Shown here: piece by piece, positions 1 to 7,527 of the stretch
Layout: each line of letters opens with the position of its first letter
How positions within the stretch are numbered: the stretch's first letter is position 1
Assembly (NCBI GenBank): GCA_964407075.1
Contig: CAYOUE010000152.1
Coordinates: 1 to 8,039 of the forward strand
Length of the DNA: 8,039 nucleotides
Direction: 5' to 3'
Origin: JAHQVI01 sp964407075
GTDB taxonomy: Bacteria > Pseudomonadota > Alphaproteobacteria > Rhizobiales > Rhodomicrobiaceae
Notes under the pieces: generated by a model
Told to the model about the DNA's origin: nothing
The model's input: only the letters and a program-made list of their open reading frames with translations
The model's database searches: none
Position numbers and translations under genes: made by a program

Positions 1-1
1 C

Positions 2-298
2 GGCGGAAAAGCCGTCGAGGCCGCCGCCCTGTTCCGTCAGGCGCTTACCGCCCCGGATCTCGACAAACGTCACGCCGCACGGATCCGCCGCAATCTGGCC
101 GTCGCGCTCGCGGTCGAAGGCGATTTCGAACTGGCCGGCCGGCTTGCCGGCGAGCCGCTGCCGCGCGGCCTCGAAGGCGCGGACGGCGCGAGCGTGGCTG
201 CTTTCATGGGACTCGATCCGCCCGTGGAGACGGAGGAAGCAGGCTGGCAGGCGCGTCTGGCCGATGCCTCGCCACGGCTTCGGCATTCCGCTCGATGA
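2..298 (+). CDS. tadD: TadD-like tetratricopeptide protein of the Tad pilus system, C-terminal part (5' end outside the window)
   Basis: The frame is open from the left edge to a TGA at 296-298 and encodes 98 residues with strongly GC-rich third positions, as expected for real coding here. The translation contains a TPR-like helix pair: AALFRQAL followed by a segment around RIRRNLAVALAVEGDFELA and then GRLAGEPLP. This resembles the end of TadD proteins, where an xRQNLALVLGLQGRFxEA-type helix precedes a DLP-containing tail. TadD is a small TPR lipoprotein thought to help assemble or localise the secretin of the Tad pilus. The signal peptide would lie outside the window. The gene faces the tadC end and shares its last 95 bp with it. 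The Tad assignment rests on this short match plus the context; another TPR protein is possible. Confidence 0.72.
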   Translation, partial: GGKAVEAAALFRQALTAPDLDKRHAARIRRNLAVALAVEGDFELAGRLAGEPLPRGLEGADGASVAAFMGLDPPVETEEAGWQARLADASPRLRHSAR

Positions 299-1271
299 TC
301 TGCTCGCTGTGGGCCTTGAGCGCCCGCCCGGCCTCCATGACGGTAGGGGCGAGGATGACGGTGAGCAGGACCGGCAGGAAGAAGATGACCAGCGGCGCCG
401 ACAGTTTCGCCGGCAGCGCCGCGGCTTTGTACTCCGCCTCCGCGATGCGCGCCTCACGGCACGCCTGCGCCGCCGAGGCGAGCGCCTGGCTGATCGAGGC
501 TCCGTGCCGCTCGGCCTGGACCAGCGCGGCGGTAATCAGCCTGATCGCGGGCAGGCCGACGCGCTCGCCAAGATTGGCGTAGGCGCGCCAGCGCAGCGGC
601 AGATAGGACAGCTCCGCCATCGTGAGGCTCAACTCCTCGGCGAGTTCGATGCACTGCGCCGGCATTTCCTTCGTGACCCGGCCGAGCGCGGCTTCCGCTG
701 ACAGTCCCGACTGAACGCAGATCAGCAGCAGATCGAGCGCGTCGGGAAAGGCGCGCAGGACGCGCTGCTGGCGGCGCGCGACGATGCGGTCGAGGGCGAG
801 GCGCGGCAGCGCATAGCCGGATGCGGCGGCGGCAAGGGCGAACGCTGCGGCGGTGGCCGGATCGGACTCTCCCATGACCATGACAACCGCAAAGGCGGCG
901 AAGGCGAAAACGGCCGGCAGCGCCATGCGCAAAAATAAGAAAAACGCCAGCGCTTCCGGCCTGCGGTATCCGGCCATCCGCAGCCGCGCAGAAATGCCGC
1001 CGTCCGAGGACGCCTGCGCCGGCGTCCCGCGCCTCATCAGCCGGGCGACGAATCCGCCGCCGTCGCGCCTGATCCTCGCCTTGCCGCGCGCCGCGAGTTC
1101 GTCAAGCCGCGTCTCGCTGAGACGGGCCCGCTCATGCGCCACGGCCTTGAGGCGCATACGGAGCTTTTTGTCCGCACGCGCGGGAACGAGCCACGCGGCG
1201 ACGCCCAGAAACGCAGCCGTTCCGGCGAGCGCAGCAGCGCCCGTCTCCACGTGAAAAAAGCCATGCTCCAT
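204..1271 (-). CDS. tadC: Tad pilus inner-membrane platform protein TadC (type II secretion F domain)
   Basis: A 355-residue integral membrane protein that, with TadB, forms the platform on which the CpaF ATPase acts. Hydrophobic segments lie near residues 12-30, 108-133, 138-157 and 290-312. The T2SSF cytoplasmic domain starts at RVLRAFPDALDLLLICVQSGL (about residues 170-190) and continues through LAEELSLTMAEL and AALVQAERHGASISQAL to a final membrane helix with LVIFFLPVLLTVILAPTV. This order is typical of TadC. The ATG at 1271 is preceded by an excellent ribosome binding site. It lies 21 bp downstream of tadB and is the last gene of the operon. The last ~35 residues after IIERN are Pro/Arg/Ala-rich, carry no domain, and are encoded antisense to the end of the TadD-like gene. 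No terminator hairpin is visible after the stop. Confidence 0.95.
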   Translation of the reverse strand: MEHGFFHVETGAAALAGTAAFLGVAAWLVPARADKKLRMRLKAVAHERARLSETRLDELAARGKARIRRDGGGFVARLMRRGTPAQASSDGGISARLRMAGYRRPEALAFFLFLRMALPAVFAFAAFAVVMVMGESDPATAAAFALAAAASGYALPRLALDRIVARRQQRVLRAFPDALDLLLICVQSGLSAEAALGRVTKEMPAQCIELAEELSLTMAELSYLPLRWRAYANLGERVGLPAIRLITAALVQAERHGASISQALASAAQACREARIAEAEYKAAALPAKLSAPLVIFFLPVLLTVILAPTVMEAGRALKAHSEQIIERNAEAVARHRPDAPASLLPPSPRADRVP

Positions 1272-1278
1272 GCCGCCG

Positions 1279-1285
1279 CCTCCTT
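1279..1285 (-). promoter_or_regulatory. Strong ribosome binding site of tadC
   Basis: On the minus strand the sequence AAGGAGG lies 7 bases before the tadC ATG. This is close to a perfect Shine-Dalgarno sequence and fixes the start at 1271. It sits in the 21-bp tadB-tadC gap, so tadC can initiate independently rather than only by coupling. Confidence 0.85.
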
Positions 1286-1292
1286 TCCGCGC

Positions 1293-2273
1293 TCAGACTT
1301 CGATTCGCGACATGCGCAGCAGCGCATAGACGCCGAGCGCAAGCCAGAAGAGGCAGAACAGCGCCACCCTGCGCCCGCCCTCGTCTGTCCAGAGAAAGGA
1401 GATGTAGTCCGGCGCCAGCACCGCCGCGCCTCCGGCCACGACGACAGGCAGCGTCCCGATGATAGCGGCGGAGAGCCGGCCTTCGGCGCTCGCGATCCGG
1501 ATTTTCATTGCGATGCGTTCGCGCTGGCGCAGAACGGAGGCAAGGTTCGCAAGCGCGCCGGTGAGGCTACCGCCGGTCTGGGTCTGGGCCGACATGACCA
1601 TGACGAAAAACCGCACCTCCGGAGCCGGGACCGCGCAGGCGAGACGCTCCATCGCTGCGGGCAGAGGCACGCCCGCGCCGAGCTGGGCGAGGATGGTGCG
1701 GAACTCTCCGCGTACCGGCGTCTCCGCGTCGGCGGCGGCCATCGCAAGGCAGTCCATCAGCGACAGGCCGGATTTCGCGCCCCTGACGATCATGTCTATG
1801 GCGCCGGGAAAAGCCTTGAGGAACGCCTGTTTGCGCCGCTCCGCCCGGTAGGCCAGATAGCGCAGCGGACCCAGCCAGCCCGCAAGCGCTCCGGAAAGGG
1901 CGGCGGCGAGGGGCGTCATGCCGGCCTGAACGGCCGCGCCGTAGACGGCGAAGCCCGTCGCCGCGCATACTGCGAGATAATGCGGTGCGGACCAGTCGTG
2001 GCCTGCGGCGGAAAGACGGTCCTGAATCTGCGAGCGCCGCCTTGCCGCGCCGTGCTGGGCGATGGACCTGAGCGCCGCCTCCTGCGCCCGGCGGACCGAG
2101 CGCCCTTCCGGGGTCTCGGCATGGGCGCGTCCCTTGACCAGCCTCCGGTAAAGAGCGCTGTCCTCGACCGATTCCGGCGCGCGCGGCAGATGCCTGAAGA
2201 ATGCGGCGCAGACGAAGCAGGCCGCGCTCAGCGCCGCCAGGGCTGGGGCAAGATAGACGGCCGGATCAGCCAT
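1293..2273 (-). CDS. tadB: Tad pilus inner-membrane platform protein TadB (type II secretion F domain)
   Basis: A 326-residue membrane protein that pairs with TadC as the inner-membrane core of the pilus machine. Predicted membrane segments are near residues 5-27, 98-116, 119-139, 268-288 and 303-320. The T2SSF domain begins at AFPGAIDMIVRGAKSGLSL (about 154-172) and includes the characteristic SAQTQTGGSLTGAL stretch (228-240) and LRQRERIAMKIRIASAEGRLSA (about 248-269), typical of TadB. The ATG overlaps the end of cpaF by 8 bases (ATGGCTGA), which suggests translational coupling. GGGAG (minus strand, plus coordinates 2280-2284) lies 6 bases before the start. Length and domain order are normal for the family. 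Confidence 0.95.
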   Translation of the reverse strand: MADPAVYLAPALAALSAACFVCAAFFRHLPRAPESVEDSALYRRLVKGRAHAETPEGRSVRRAQEAALRSIAQHGAARRRSQIQDRLSAAGHDWSAPHYLAVCAATGFAVYGAAVQAGMTPLAAALSGALAGWLGPLRYLAYRAERRKQAFLKAFPGAIDMIVRGAKSGLSLMDCLAMAAADAETPVRGEFRTILAQLGAGVPLPAAMERLACAVPAPEVRFFVMVMSAQTQTGGSLTGALANLASVLRQRERIAMKIRIASAEGRLSAAIIGTLPVVVAGGAAVLAPDYISFLWTDEGGRRVALFCLFWLALGVYALLRMSRIEV

Positions 2274-3723
2274 AGATGTCTCCCGCAGCCGCCTGCGGCT
2301 GGGCGCGGTCGGCTGCGGCGAGCGTTTCCGTCAAACGCTGCTCCAGTCCGTAATAGCGCGCGCGTTCCGCAAATCGCGGGCGCGAGATGCCCGTGAAGCG
2401 GTGTTGTCCCATCAGCCTGCCTTCGGCGTCTTCGCCCATAAGATGAAAGCGCATGAGGTCCTGCATGACGACGATGTCGCCCTCCATACCCACGACCTCG
2501 GTGATATGCGTCAACCGTCGCTTGCCGTCGCGCATCCGGGCCACCTGAATGATGAGATCGACAGCGCCCGCGATCATCTGGCGGATTGCGCGAGAGGGCA
2601 GGTTGAACCCGGCCATCAGGATCATGCCTTCGAGCCTGCCGAGCGCTTCGCGCGGGCTGTTCGCGTGCAGCGTACTCATGGAGCCGTCATGGCCGGTGTT
2701 CATCGCCTGGAGCAGGTCGAACGCCTCCGAGCCGCGCACCTCTCCGACGATGATCCGCTCCGGCCGCATCCGCAGGCAGTTGCGCACAAGATCCCGCATG
2801 GTCACGCCGCCTTCGCCCTCCAGATTGGGCGGGCGCGTCTCCAGCCGGACGACGTGGGGCTGCTGCAGTTGCAGCTCCGCCGCGTCCTCGCAGGTGACGA
2901 TACGCTCCTCCGGCGAGATATGCCCCGTCAGGCAATTGAGCAGCGTGGTCTTGCCTGAGCCCGTTCCTCCGGAAATCAGCACGTTGCAGCGGCAGCGGCT
3001 GATGATCTCCAGAACCGCCCGTCCTTCCTCCGAGACTGCGCCGAGTGCGGCCAGCTTTTCGAGCGTCAGCCGGTCGCGGCGGAATTTCCGGATGGTGAGC
3101 GCAGGACCGTCGAGGGCGAGCGGTGGAAAGATGATGTTGACGCGGCTGCCGTCGGAAAGGCGTGCATCGCAGATCGGCGTCGACTCGTCGACGCGCCGGC
3201 CCACGCGGCTTGCGATGCGCTGGCAGATGTTGGCCAGTTCCTGGTTGTCGGCGAACCGGATCGGTACGCGCTTCAGCCGGCCGCCCGCCTCGATATAGCA
3301 TTCGCGCGCGCCATTTATCATGATGTCGCTGATCCCGTCCTCGGCCAGAAGCGGCTCCAGCGGCCCGAGGCCGAGCACGTCGTTGCAGATCTCGTCGAGC
3401 AGTTCCTCGCGTTCGAGGCCGGTGAGGGGCGCCGGCCCGATCTTCAGGATCTCTCCGCACAGCGTGCGGATCTCCTTGCGGGCTTCCGGGCCGGGGAGCT
3501 TGGCGAGCGCGGCCAGGTCGATGCTGTCGATCAGGGTGGCGAAGGTCTTCTTCTTCGACTCGTAAAAAGTCTCTGAGCGTTCGATGCCCGGTTCCGGATC
3601 GAGAATGGGGTAAGCGGGCGGCGAGGCGGAAGGAGCGCGCCGCCCGTCCGGCCATCCGGGCGGTTGCCGGGCCGGATCGGCGGCGATGCGCCGTAGCGGG
3701 GCGGCGTTGCGTTTGCCGAACAT
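2266..3723 (-). CDS. cpaF: Tad pilus assembly ATPase CpaF/TadA (type II/IV secretion ATPase)
   Basis: A cytoplasmic hexameric ATPase powering Flp pilus polymerisation (and probably retraction, as reported for TadA/CpaF relatives). Numbered from MFGKRN, the 485 residues show Walker A GGTGSGKTT (about 252-260), the Asp box TCEDAAEL (277-284), Walker B in RIIVGEVRGSEAFD (323-336) and the His box TGHDGSMSTLHAN (343-355). All catalytic motifs are intact. The N-terminal ~45 residues are Pro/Arg-rich and poorly conserved. The frame stays open to a GTG at 3735 that overlaps the cpaE stop (GTGA). I prefer the ATG at 3723 because MFGKR is a common CpaF N-terminus and GAGG lies 6 bases upstream. It lies 8 bp from cpaE and overlaps tadB by 8 bp. 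Confidence 0.96.
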   Translation of the reverse strand: MFGKRNAAPLRRIAADPARQPPGWPDGRRAPSASPPAYPILDPEPGIERSETFYESKKKTFATLIDSIDLAALAKLPGPEARKEIRTLCGEILKIGPAPLTGLEREELLDEICNDVLGLGPLEPLLAEDGISDIMINGARECYIEAGGRLKRVPIRFADNQELANICQRIASRVGRRVDESTPICDARLSDGSRVNIIFPPLALDGPALTIRKFRRDRLTLEKLAALGAVSEEGRAVLEIISRCRCNVLISGGTGSGKTTLLNCLTGHISPEERIVTCEDAAELQLQQPHVVRLETRPPNLEGEGGVTMRDLVRNCLRMRPERIIVGEVRGSEAFDLLQAMNTGHDGSMSTLHANSPREALGRLEGMILMAGFNLPSRAIRQMIAGAVDLIIQVARMRDGKRRLTHITEVVGMEGDIVVMQDLMRFHLMGEDAEGRLMGQHRFTGISRPRFAERARYYGLEQRLTETLAAADRAQPQAAAGDIYG

Positions 3724-3729
3724 GACCGG

Positions 3730-3735
3730 CCTCAC
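3730..3735 (-). promoter_or_regulatory. Ribosome binding site deciding the cpaF start
   Basis: GTGAGG on the minus strand lies 6 bases before the ATG at 3723. It overlaps the cpaE stop codon and contains the alternative GTG start at 3735. Its ideal spacing favours the ATG and would couple cpaF translation to termination of cpaE. Confidence 0.55.
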
Positions 3736-5006
3736 CGCTCCGTTGTGCGGCCGGCAAGCCGCGACAGGAGGCGCAGAAGGCCGCCCGCCCTGCGCAAGTG
3801 CGGCTTCGGAGGCGTCACGCCGCCCAGTTCGGCGGCGAGGCCAAGGAACCGCGCAGGGAGCGTGGATTTCGGAAGCATTTCGCCGATCATCAGACCGTTA
3901 TTTGCGGCCATGCCGAAAGCGCGTGCGTCGAAACCGATGACGAGGGCGGGCGTCAAGCCTGCGGCGTCGGCGAAATCGCCGATGGAGACTTCCGGGCGGC
4001 GCGGCGTCCCGGCCTTGTTGAGGACGAGAAAAGGCGGCCGCCGGTCACGGCGCGCTGCGCGTGCGGCCTCGATCAGGCTTCTTGCGTTGCGAAGGTTGGC
4101 CAGATCGGGCTCTGCGACGATCACGCAGTCATCGGCGGTTTCGAGCAGGGCCCGCGACCAGTCTCGCCAGCCGCAGGGAATGTCGAGAAACACGGCCTGC
4201 CCGTGCTGCCGCAACAGCGCGGCGATCCGCAATGCCGTCGCCGTCTCGATCTCCGGATCGCGAGCGAGCGAGCAGGACGCGGTCAGCAGGGAAAGATGGT
4301 CCGAGCATCTCGCCAGCAGCTTGCCCATCATCGCGCTGTCGAGCTTCGCGCCTGCGGCGAGCGCGCCGGTCAGGCCGTGGCCGGCATCCTGATTGAAGTT
4401 CAGGCCCAGCGTGCCGAAGGCGTCGTCGAAATCGGCGATCACCGTATCCGTGCAGGCCATCTCGGCCAGCGCCCAGCCGAGATTGTGGCATATCGTGCTT
4501 GCGCCGCATCCGCCCTTCGCGCCTGTAACCGCGATGCACCGCGCCGTCTCCGGGCCTGCCTCCGGCCTGAGCGCAGACAGGCAGGCGGCGGCGAGCTGCT
4601 CCGTCCCGGCCGGCGCGACCAGATAGTCGCTGACGCCGCGCCTTATCAGCTCCCGGTAAAGATGAACGTCGTTGATGCGCCCGACGATGATGAGTTTGGT
4701 ATGTGGCTCGCAGACCGTGGCCAGGTCGTCGAGAGCGCCTAGAAGCGCGCCCCGCTCCAGATGCGTTTCGACGACGATCAGCGCCGGGCTTGAGGCGCGT
4801 TCGTAGGCCGCACGGGCCGCCGCAAGGCCGCCCTCGACGATGCGGATCTCGCCCACGCCGAGCCGGTTGCGGCACAGCGCGCCTGCTGCCTCGGCGAGCG
4901 CGCCGCCCGCTTCGCAATAGATGTGCGCGTCCGGGCGGCGGGCGGCGTGATTGCGCGGGGATGTCTGCCCGAGCGTCACGCCGGCAAAGGCGGCCATGTC
5001 GTTCAT
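3732..5006 (-). CDS. cpaE: Tad pilus localisation protein CpaE/TadZ (degenerate receiver plus MinD/ParA-like ATPase domain)
   Basis: A 424-residue two-domain protein. CpaE/TadZ proteins sit at the cell pole and place the Tad machine. Residues ~25-148 look like an atypical response-regulator receiver: the third strand ends ALIVVETHLE, with Glu80 where a phospho-accepting Asp is expected, so it is probably not phosphorylated. The ATPase-like domain starts at AVTGAKGGCGASTICHNLGW. Its deviant Walker A KGGCGAST (164-171) keeps the first Lys but has Ala in place of the Lys of GK[ST], as is usual for CpaE. Further landmarks are ADFDDAFGTLGLNFNQD (191-207), AVFLDIPCG (271-279) and FLVLNKAG (326-333). 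The ATG overlaps the upstream stop by 4 bases (ATGA), and a G-run lies about 6 bases upstream. A second ATG is at codon 4. Confidence 0.94.
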   Translation of the reverse strand: MNDMAAFAGVTLGQTSPRNHAARRPDAHIYCEAGGALAEAAGALCRNRLGVGEIRIVEGGLAAARAAYERASSPALIVVETHLERGALLGALDDLATVCEPHTKLIIVGRINDVHLYRELIRRGVSDYLVAPAGTEQLAAACLSALRPEAGPETARCIAVTGAKGGCGASTICHNLGWALAEMACTDTVIADFDDAFGTLGLNFNQDAGHGLTGALAAGAKLDSAMMGKLLARCSDHLSLLTASCSLARDPEIETATALRIAALLRQHGQAVFLDIPCGWRDWSRALLETADDCVIVAEPDLANLRNARSLIEAARAARRDRRPPFLVLNKAGTPRRPEVSIGDFADAAGLTPALVIGFDARAFGMAANNGLMIGEMLPKSTLPARFLGLAAELGGVTPPKPHLRRAGGLLRLLSRLAGRTTER

Positions 5007-5332
5007 AGCGGGCCCCCCTGCGCCGCCGTAGCGCTTCCGGGCGGGGCTGCAGCCTGCGCTCCGGGCCTGGCATAGCTTCGGAAGAGTCCGTCCCGGCGCA
5101 TCGCGTCGCGCGGCGTTTCGGGGCGCGGCACGTAAAGATCGCCGGCGTTCTCTGCCGTCACCGCAAGGTTATGCGCGGTCGCGCAGCCTGCCTGCCACGC
5201 TGCATCGGCCTCCCGGACAGCGGCGCAGAGTGCGCCCGCCCGCATCATCGGATCGGCGAGAGGAAAGCCGCCCGCACATCCGGCCAGCGCCGGAAGCGCG
5301 GCGATGAGCGCGGCTTTCAGTGTTGCTTTCAT
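5003..5332 (-). CDS. cpaD: Short CpaD-like pilus lipoprotein (about half the usual family length)
   Basis: A 109-residue protein with a lipoprotein signal: MKATLK, a hydrophobic stretch, then lipobox LAGC with the acylated Cys at residue 19. It should therefore be lipid-anchored, probably in the outer membrane. Residues 46-70 (WQAGCATAHNLAVTAENAGD and the following LYVPR) match the C-terminal signature of the CpaD pilus-assembly family (GCAxxxNLAxMVADPxDLxxPR), followed by a basic helix around RRDGLFRSY. CpaD proteins are usually about 200-240 residues; most of the N-terminal domain is missing here, with only ~25 residues between lipobox and signature. No frameshift is needed and no remnant is visible, because cpaC ends 10 bp upstream. 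AGGA lies 8 bases before the ATG, overlapping the cpaC stop. It lies between secretin and cpaE, the usual cpaD position. Confidence 0.72.
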   Translation of the reverse strand: MKATLKAALIAALPALAGCAGGFPLADPMMRAGALCAAVREADAAWQAGCATAHNLAVTAENAGDLYVPRPETPRDAMRRDGLFRSYARPGAQAAAPPGSATAAQGGPL

Positions 5333-5342
5333 CTGTTGCGTC

Positions 5343-6698
5343 CTATTCGATGATGAACCCGAAGCGCGGCTCGTCTCCGACCGGCGTTTCCTCCGCGGCT
5401 TCGCCCGGCTCGGCCAGCATCGCCTCCTGCGTATGGGTGACGAGGACCGGCGTTACGATGACGACCAGCTCGGTCTCGGAACGGATGAATTCGCGGCTCG
5501 AAAATAGCGGACCGATGACGGGCATGTCCCGCAGCCCCGGCAGGCCGTCGATGCTGCGCCGGGTCTGGGAGGAGATCAGCCCGGCCATGACCAGAGAGCC
5601 GCCGCTCGGCATCTCCAGCGTACTGCTGGCCCGGCGCACGCGCAGCGCCGGAATGCTGATCCCTCCGACGGCGACGGCCCCGTCGCTGCTGAGTTCGCTC
5701 ACCTCCGTTTCGATGCCGAGGCTGATCCGGCCCGCCGAAAGCACTACGGGGGTGAAGGAGAGCGACACGCCGAACGGCTTGAAGGATATGCTTATGCCGT
5801 CGCGGTCGCTCCCGACGGGCACCGGATATTCGCCTCCGGCAAGGAATTTTGCGTTTTCGCCGGAGACCGATGTGAGGTTCGGCTCGGCCAGGATCCGGGC
5901 CATGCCGTTGCGCTCCAGCGCCTGAATGACGGCGTCGATGCGCGCCTTGCCGTTTCCCCAGCCTGCACCGAGGAGCTGGCCGGACCCGGATCCAGCCAGC
6001 TCCCCGGTCACCGCGGCGAACGCGGCGGGAGGTACGGCCGCGCCCGTCAGGGGAAACGCCGCTTCGCTGAGCTTGACGATCGAGATGTTGCCGGATGAGA
6101 GCGCCTTGGCGATATCGACGCCGAGCCGCCGCGTCGCGGTGCGGTTCATCTCGACGACACGCACGCGCAGCAGAACCTGCTCGCGCGCCTCGACCTCGAC
6201 CATGTTGAGGACCTGCTCGCGCCCTGCGGCGAAGCGCCCGGCGATCTCGGCGACGCGGACGGCGTCGAGCGGATTGGCCACGCTGCCTATGATGACGATA
6301 TTGTCGTTGATCGCTTCCAGACTCACATCCGCCTCGGGCAGGAGACGGCGGATCAGCGCGGCGGCCGGCGCAAGATCGCGCTCCACCCCGATATCGAGCG
6401 TGAGGACAGGCTCTCCGTCACGGCCGATGAATGTTGCCGTCGCCTGTCCGATCCTGCGCCCGATGAGATGGACGCGGCGCATGGTCCGCACCACGGCCTC
6501 GATGACGGCGGGATCGGAGATCACGACCTCGGCGAGTTCGGCGGGCAAGGTGACAAGTCTGGATTTGTTCAGCCCGACCGTCATGCGTTCCATCGCGGGC
6601 TGGCTGCCGCCGTCTCCCGAGGGCTGCGCCCGGACTGGAGCGGACGCCGCGCAGGAGGCGGACAGGATGAGGAGAGCTGCGATCAGTCGTGACGTCAT
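5343..6698 (-). CDS. cpaC: Outer-membrane secretin CpaC/RcpA of the Tad pilus
   Basis: A 451-residue secretin that forms the outer-membrane channel for the Flp pilus. A cleavable signal peptide covers about residues 1-24 (cleavage likely after VRAQ or nearby). The pilus N-terminal domain follows (about 37-108: LNKSRLVTLPAELAEVVISD, then IGRRIGQATATFIG). A BON-like region is at about 110-160 with NDNIVIIGSV. The secretin core runs from about 167: LLRVRVVEMNRTATRRLGVD, then ALERNGMARILAEPNLTSVS and FLAGGEYPVPV. It ends with the secretin signature PGLRDMPVIGPLFSSREF and ETELVVIVTPVLV (about 387-420). A ~30-residue acidic tail ends in FGFIIE. The gene lies 12 bp after cpaB and 10 bp before cpaD. 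AAGG lies about 10 bases before the ATG. The protein looks complete. Confidence 0.96.
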   Translation of the reverse strand: MTSRLIAALLILSASCAASAPVRAQPSGDGGSQPAMERMTVGLNKSRLVTLPAELAEVVISDPAVIEAVVRTMRRVHLIGRRIGQATATFIGRDGEPVLTLDIGVERDLAPAAALIRRLLPEADVSLEAINDNIVIIGSVANPLDAVRVAEIAGRFAAGREQVLNMVEVEAREQVLLRVRVVEMNRTATRRLGVDIAKALSSGNISIVKLSEAAFPLTGAAVPPAAFAAVTGELAGSGSGQLLGAGWGNGKARIDAVIQALERNGMARILAEPNLTSVSGENAKFLAGGEYPVPVGSDRDGISISFKPFGVSLSFTPVVLSAGRISLGIETEVSELSSDGAVAVGGISIPALRVRRASSTLEMPSGGSLVMAGLISSQTRRSIDGLPGLRDMPVIGPLFSSREFIRSETELVVIVTPVLVTHTQEAMLAEPGEAAEETPVGDEPRFGFIIE

Positions 6699-6710
6699 GA
6701 GCTTTCGGCC

Positions 6711-7487
6711 TTATCCTCTCGGCGACGGCGTCAGGCCACGGCCGAATTTCATGATGCGAATGGCGGGCTGCGTCCCGGCGTCGTCGAGCTGTTCCACGGG
6801 GCCGGCGTCCGCGGCCGGATCGCCCGCAGCGATCAGCGCCAGCGACACCTCGCCCCTCGCACGCGCGCCCGCAAGGATGCGGGCTTCTTCCTGCGTCAGT
6901 TCCAGCGTCGCCGTTCCGGCGTTTCCACGGGCGTTCCCGGCCTGAAGCGACCTGCCGACCGCAAGCACCTTCACCGCCCGGAGGAGAAGCCGCGCGGCTG
7001 GCCTGCTTCCGGAGGCTTCGGAAGGCGGCGTCCAGAGCACGTCGACGCGGTCGTGCGGCTGTATCAGTCCGCCTGCGGCGCTTTCCTCCCGCACCGGCAC
7101 CGCGACGGCGCGATTGCCGTGTGCGATCAGCGCTGCGGCGTGGCTTCCCGCGCCGTGACGGGTCAGCTTGAGGGGGGCGACCGGCTCGCCGGCAAGCAGC
7201 GGATAGCGGGCAATGGCTGGCAGATGTGACGTCGCGCCCGCTCCGGGGCGGCGTCTGACCGCTCCAGCCGGGACGGCGTCTTCCGGCCAGGCCGTCCAGC
7301 GCGTGTCGGCCTCCGCGACGCGCTCCCCGGCCTCGATGGCGCGCGCGGCGACGAGGATCTCGGCCATCGCGGGCGGAGCGGGAGGCGCGGATACGGTCCG
7401 CAGGCTGACGGATTGGCGCACCAGCGCCGCCGCGCCGGCTGCGGCGGCAACCGCGAGTGCAAGAACGAGTGTGCGCGTCAGGCGCAT
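6711..7487 (-). CDS. cpaB: Tad pilus assembly protein CpaB/RcpC (SAF domain)
   Basis: CpaB/RcpC is a periplasmic or outer-membrane-associated partner of the secretin; its SAF domain is proposed to bind peptidoglycan. From the chosen ATG at 7487 the protein has 258 residues: an N-terminal membrane or signal helix (about 4-23, TRTLVLALAVAAAAGAAALV), the SAF domain starting at ILVAARAIEAGERV and continuing through WTAWPEDAVPAGAV (about 44-77), and the CpaB core with GNRAVAVPVREESAAGGLIQ (124-143), HDRVDVLW (145-152) and ATLELTQEEARILAGARARG (193-212). The frame is open to an ATG at 7565, which would add 26 residues (MLINRLPVRRKPVSVTFLFK...). I reject it because it displaces the signal helix and lies in AT-rich, probably non-coding DNA. 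The Shine-Dalgarno at 7487 is weak (GGA-containing). This is the first gene of the operon. Confidence 0.92.
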   Translation of the reverse strand: MRLTRTLVLALAVAAAAGAAALVRQSVSLRTVSAPPAPPAMAEILVAARAIEAGERVAEADTRWTAWPEDAVPAGAVRRRPGAGATSHLPAIARYPLLAGEPVAPLKLTRHGAGSHAAALIAHGNRAVAVPVREESAAGGLIQPHDRVDVLWTPPSEASGSRPAARLLLRAVKVLAVGRSLQAGNARGNAGTATLELTQEEARILAGARARGEVSLALIAAGDPAADAGPVEQLDDAGTQPAIRIMKFGRGLTPSPRG

Positions 7488-7527
7488 ATCCGGCAATCCA
7501 TGACATTTGAATAAAAATGTTACGGAC

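Noticed and set aside
1134..2396. A 420-codon plus-strand ORF opposite tadB and part of tadC
   Set aside because: It is antisense to clearly recognisable TadB/TadC frames, and its translation is Arg/Gly/His-rich with no domain. It is a typical shadow of high-GC coding DNA.
4495..4518. The missing second Lys in the CpaE Walker A motif taken as a defect
   Set aside because: KGGxGAST is common in alphaproteobacterial CpaE, so this is normal for the family.
3798..4742. A 314-codon plus-strand ORF opposite cpaE
   Set aside because: It is antisense to the CpaE ATPase domain, with a low-complexity translation and no start signal or recognisable family.
5926..6945. A 339-codon plus-strand ORF opposite cpaC and cpaB
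   Set aside because: The Ser/Arg/Ala/Thr-rich translation is the usual antisense artefact of GC-rich genes. The secretin and CpaB on the other strand are unambiguous.
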